Source of the DNA: Phellopilus nigrolimitatus | Taxonomy: Eukaryota; Basidiomycota; Agaricomycetes; Hymenochaetales; Hymenochaetaceae | Length of the DNA: 17,972 nucleotides | Reading direction: 5' to 3' | Assembly (NCBI GenBank): GCA_021029095.1 | Contig: JAJOHG010000471.1 | Coordinates: 1 to 17,972, forward strand | Part shown: piece after piece, positions 16,115 to 17,972 of the stretch | How positions within the stretch are numbered: position 1 is the first letter of the stretch | Layout: every line of letters begins with the position of its first letter | The notes under the pieces: model-generated | What the model saw: the letters and a program-made list of their open reading frames with translations, nothing else | Database searches by the model: none | What the model was told of the DNA's origin: nothing | Program-made: the position numbers and the translations under genes

Positions 16115-17667
16115 ATGAGCCACAACACAGCGCCTAGCGCTGTGAAAGGGACAAGGCCCGCAGAAAGTCTCAGTGATATCAAAAAAATTTATGATGATTC
16201 AGCCCTTGGCAGTATCGAATCCACTAGGGCGGCGCAGGTTGGAAAGGGGGATCGCTTTTTCGAAGATATAACTCTGGGCCCAGACGACAGCGCCTCGAAT
16301 ATTTCTGCTAAATATAGTCCGAGCGTCTCGAATACCCAGCCGTCAAAACACACATCGAACTCAATGCTCAGAAAAGCACTTGCCAATGTCAAGACAAAAC
16401 GCACACATCTGGGAAGGAGACGGTTCCCAACGCTGATAGCAATGTTCAAGGACCGTCAGCCAGACCACCAAAGAGCGACACCAGCGGTGTGAATAGTTCG
16501 GGCACTACTGACTACCGGACAGCCTTGACGAGTCTTGGTAGAGCACCCACCGCACTGTCGACTATCCCGGAAATTCCGAGCAAGGCTTCGAGCCACATGC
16601 AACCTGATACCAGCAGCGTGGCGCCTAAGCCTTCGCATGCTAGAAGTAAGCTTAGTCGCCAGGTTGACTCGAGTGCTGGATCTGAACCGAGTGCCACAAC
16701 TGATGGTCTCCCAACATCCATGACTGGCGCGCGTACTGGAACTGAACTTAGACACCGAGAGCCCAAGGCTGGCTCGCGCACTAGATCTGGGGAAAGGTGC
16801 CGTACCTAGTAGTTACCAGGCGCCCAAGCCTTCGCATGCTAGAACTAAGCTTAGTAGCCAGGTGCCCAAGGCTGGCTCGAGTGCTGACTCTGAGCCGAGT
16901 ATCGCAAACTGATGGTCTCCTAGCATCCAAGACTGGCGCGCGTACTGGAACTGAACACCAGGTACCCAAGGACTAGATCGCGCACTAGATCTGGGGAGAA
17001 AGTGCCATACCTAGTAGTCACCAGGCGCCCAAGCCTCGCATGCTAGAACTAAGCCTAGTAGCCAGGTGCCCAAGGCTGGCTCGAGTGCTGACTCTGAGCC
17101 GAGTGTCGCACCTGATGTCTCCTAGCACCCATGACTGGCGCGCGTACTGGAACTGAACACCAGGTACCCAAGGCTGGCTCGCGCACTAGATCTGGGAAAA
17201 GTGCCATGCAGAGTAGTCACCCGGCGCCCACGGCTGGCTCGAGTGCTGGAACTGAGCTGAGTGCCACACCTAATGGTATCCCGAGATCTAAGGCGAATGC
17301 TGGAACTGAGATTAATGACACACACAATAGCCGTCGAATGCCCAAGACCGGTTCGCGCACTCCGACTGAGCTTAGTGCCGTACCTAGTAACCGTTCGGCT
17401 GCCCCAGCAGCCCCGGATCGTACGACGTCCAACATTTCTCCCAGTCGCCCAGGATCAGCCGTTAGAAATGGCGGGCAACGAAAAGTACCACGAGGAAGAG
17501 ATATTGCAGATGTCTTTGTTCAGCTATTACGACCTTCAAAGGACAGCGTCACGACGTACACGATTAGAACAACAAAAGATATAATAGATCTTCCTAATGG
17601 TAAAAGGGAGGTGGTTACAAGAAAAGTAAGAAGGGAGAAGCAATACAAGGGCGGTCAGACTAGGTAG
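16115..17667 (+). pseudogene. Ser/Thr-rich tandem-repeat protein gene, frame broken by indels
   Basis: ATG 16115 opens a frame ending at 16492. A second frame, open from about 16320 and overlapping it, carries on in similar Ser/Thr/Pro-rich style to 16809; a third open segment runs from about 17131 to the stop at 17667. Between 16790 and 17110 about six small indels break the frame relative to the repeat consensus; by my count they sum to a multiple of three, so both sides of the array are in the same frame. The protein would be about 500 aa: a polar N-terminus, a repeat region with motifs such as PKAGSRTRSG and GARTGTE, and a basic, non-repetitive C-terminal part of about 60 residues (about 17485-17667) rich in Lys/Arg. 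No signal peptide, membrane segment or known domain seen. It may be a decayed gene or a real gene with sequence errors in the repeats. Confidence 0.4.
16621..17320 (+). repeat. Tandem repeat array, about 3.5 units of 199-205 bp
   Basis: Units start at 16621, 16820, 17025 and 17224 with GCGCC(C/T)A(A/C); spacing is 199, 205 and 199 bp. Units 2 and 3 are closest to each other; unit 4 loses similarity after its first third. Conserved blocks include CTTCGCATGCTAGAA, GCCCAAGGCTGGCTCG, ACTGGCGCGCGTACTGGAAC and CGCGCACTAGATCTGGG. Confidence 0.9.
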
Positions 17668-17972
17668 AAGTAGTGATAGTTGCGGTCTGTCAACAGTAGG
17701 GAAACAAACCATACATGCATGCCATCGCAGATCGCGGTGACCGCCATATACCCGAATTTATTATAGTCGAACTTTTGCTAATGCATACTCGTGCTGCACA
17801 AGCTCCCAAAATGCATAGACCAAGGGCTTCAATCGAATTGACAATCGAAAAATACCTACAAGACAATGCTTAAAATTCAGAGTGCGTAATGCATATCCGA
17901 TTGGAGTAATTTAATAGGGATAAGTATTCGAGGTGATCTTGTTTGCACAATATTTGATGCTTGACGAACTCA
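17668..17972. other. 3' edge of window, nothing evident
   Basis: AT-rich sequence after the repeat-protein frame. I see no gene and no clear polyadenylation signal. Confidence 0.4.

Noticed and set aside
16621..17320. CRISPR-like or satellite array
   Set aside because: Units of about 200 bp are adjacent without short unique spacers and continue the reading-frame style of their flanks, so this is an intragenic tandem repeat.

Overview
The window looks like nuclear DNA of a filamentous fungus, most likely a basidiomycete. This is inferred from the one confident gene: it is very GC-rich, carries short introns (about 63-95 nt) with GTNNGY-type donors and CTAAT/CTGAT/TTGAC branch motifs, and encodes a regulator full of low-complexity sequence. 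No bacterial signals, CRISPR array, rRNA or tRNA gene was found.

Layout. Positions 1 to about 5,500 hold no gene I can support. They contain diverged repeats, including a 52-bp inverted pair at 286-337 and 1348-1399 and a second inverted family at about 1006-1106 and 1874-1996. They also contain a clean 297-bp MITE-like element (3088-3384) with perfect 55-bp terminal inverted repeats and a TA target duplication, many TACATGTA-type palindromes, and simple-sequence tracts. Positions 5,400-6,300 are strongly purine-rich on the + strand, with GGGAT and GGGAAG arrays and a perfect 28-bp palindrome. A TATAAAA box lies at 6305.

Positions 6847-9782 (+) encode a class-B bHLH transcription factor in five exons, with a predicted length of 873 aa. 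It has an unusually long loop between the two helices, a NAGNAG tandem acceptor in the intron that falls in that loop, and one apparent +1 frameshift in exon 2. Positions 9783 to about 12,500 are GC-rich, pyrimidine-rich or simple sequence without a supported gene.

From about 12.5 kb to the end the base composition becomes clearly more AT-rich and the coding signal is fragmentary. There is a small open frame at 12619-12888, a probably spliced but stop-broken coding relic at 13147-13846, weak frames between 14.3 and 15.7 kb, and a Ser/Thr-rich reading frame at 16115-17667. This last frame has a well-placed TATA box and a tandem repeat of about 200 bp, and is broken by several indels whose net length is a multiple of three. 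I recognise no family for these 3' frames.

The genes do not form an evident pathway. The bHLH gene stands alone between repeat-rich flanks. I did not find a convincing new multi-gene system; the points most worth following are the expanded bHLH loop with its tandem acceptor, the MITE, and the broken repeat gene at the 3' end.
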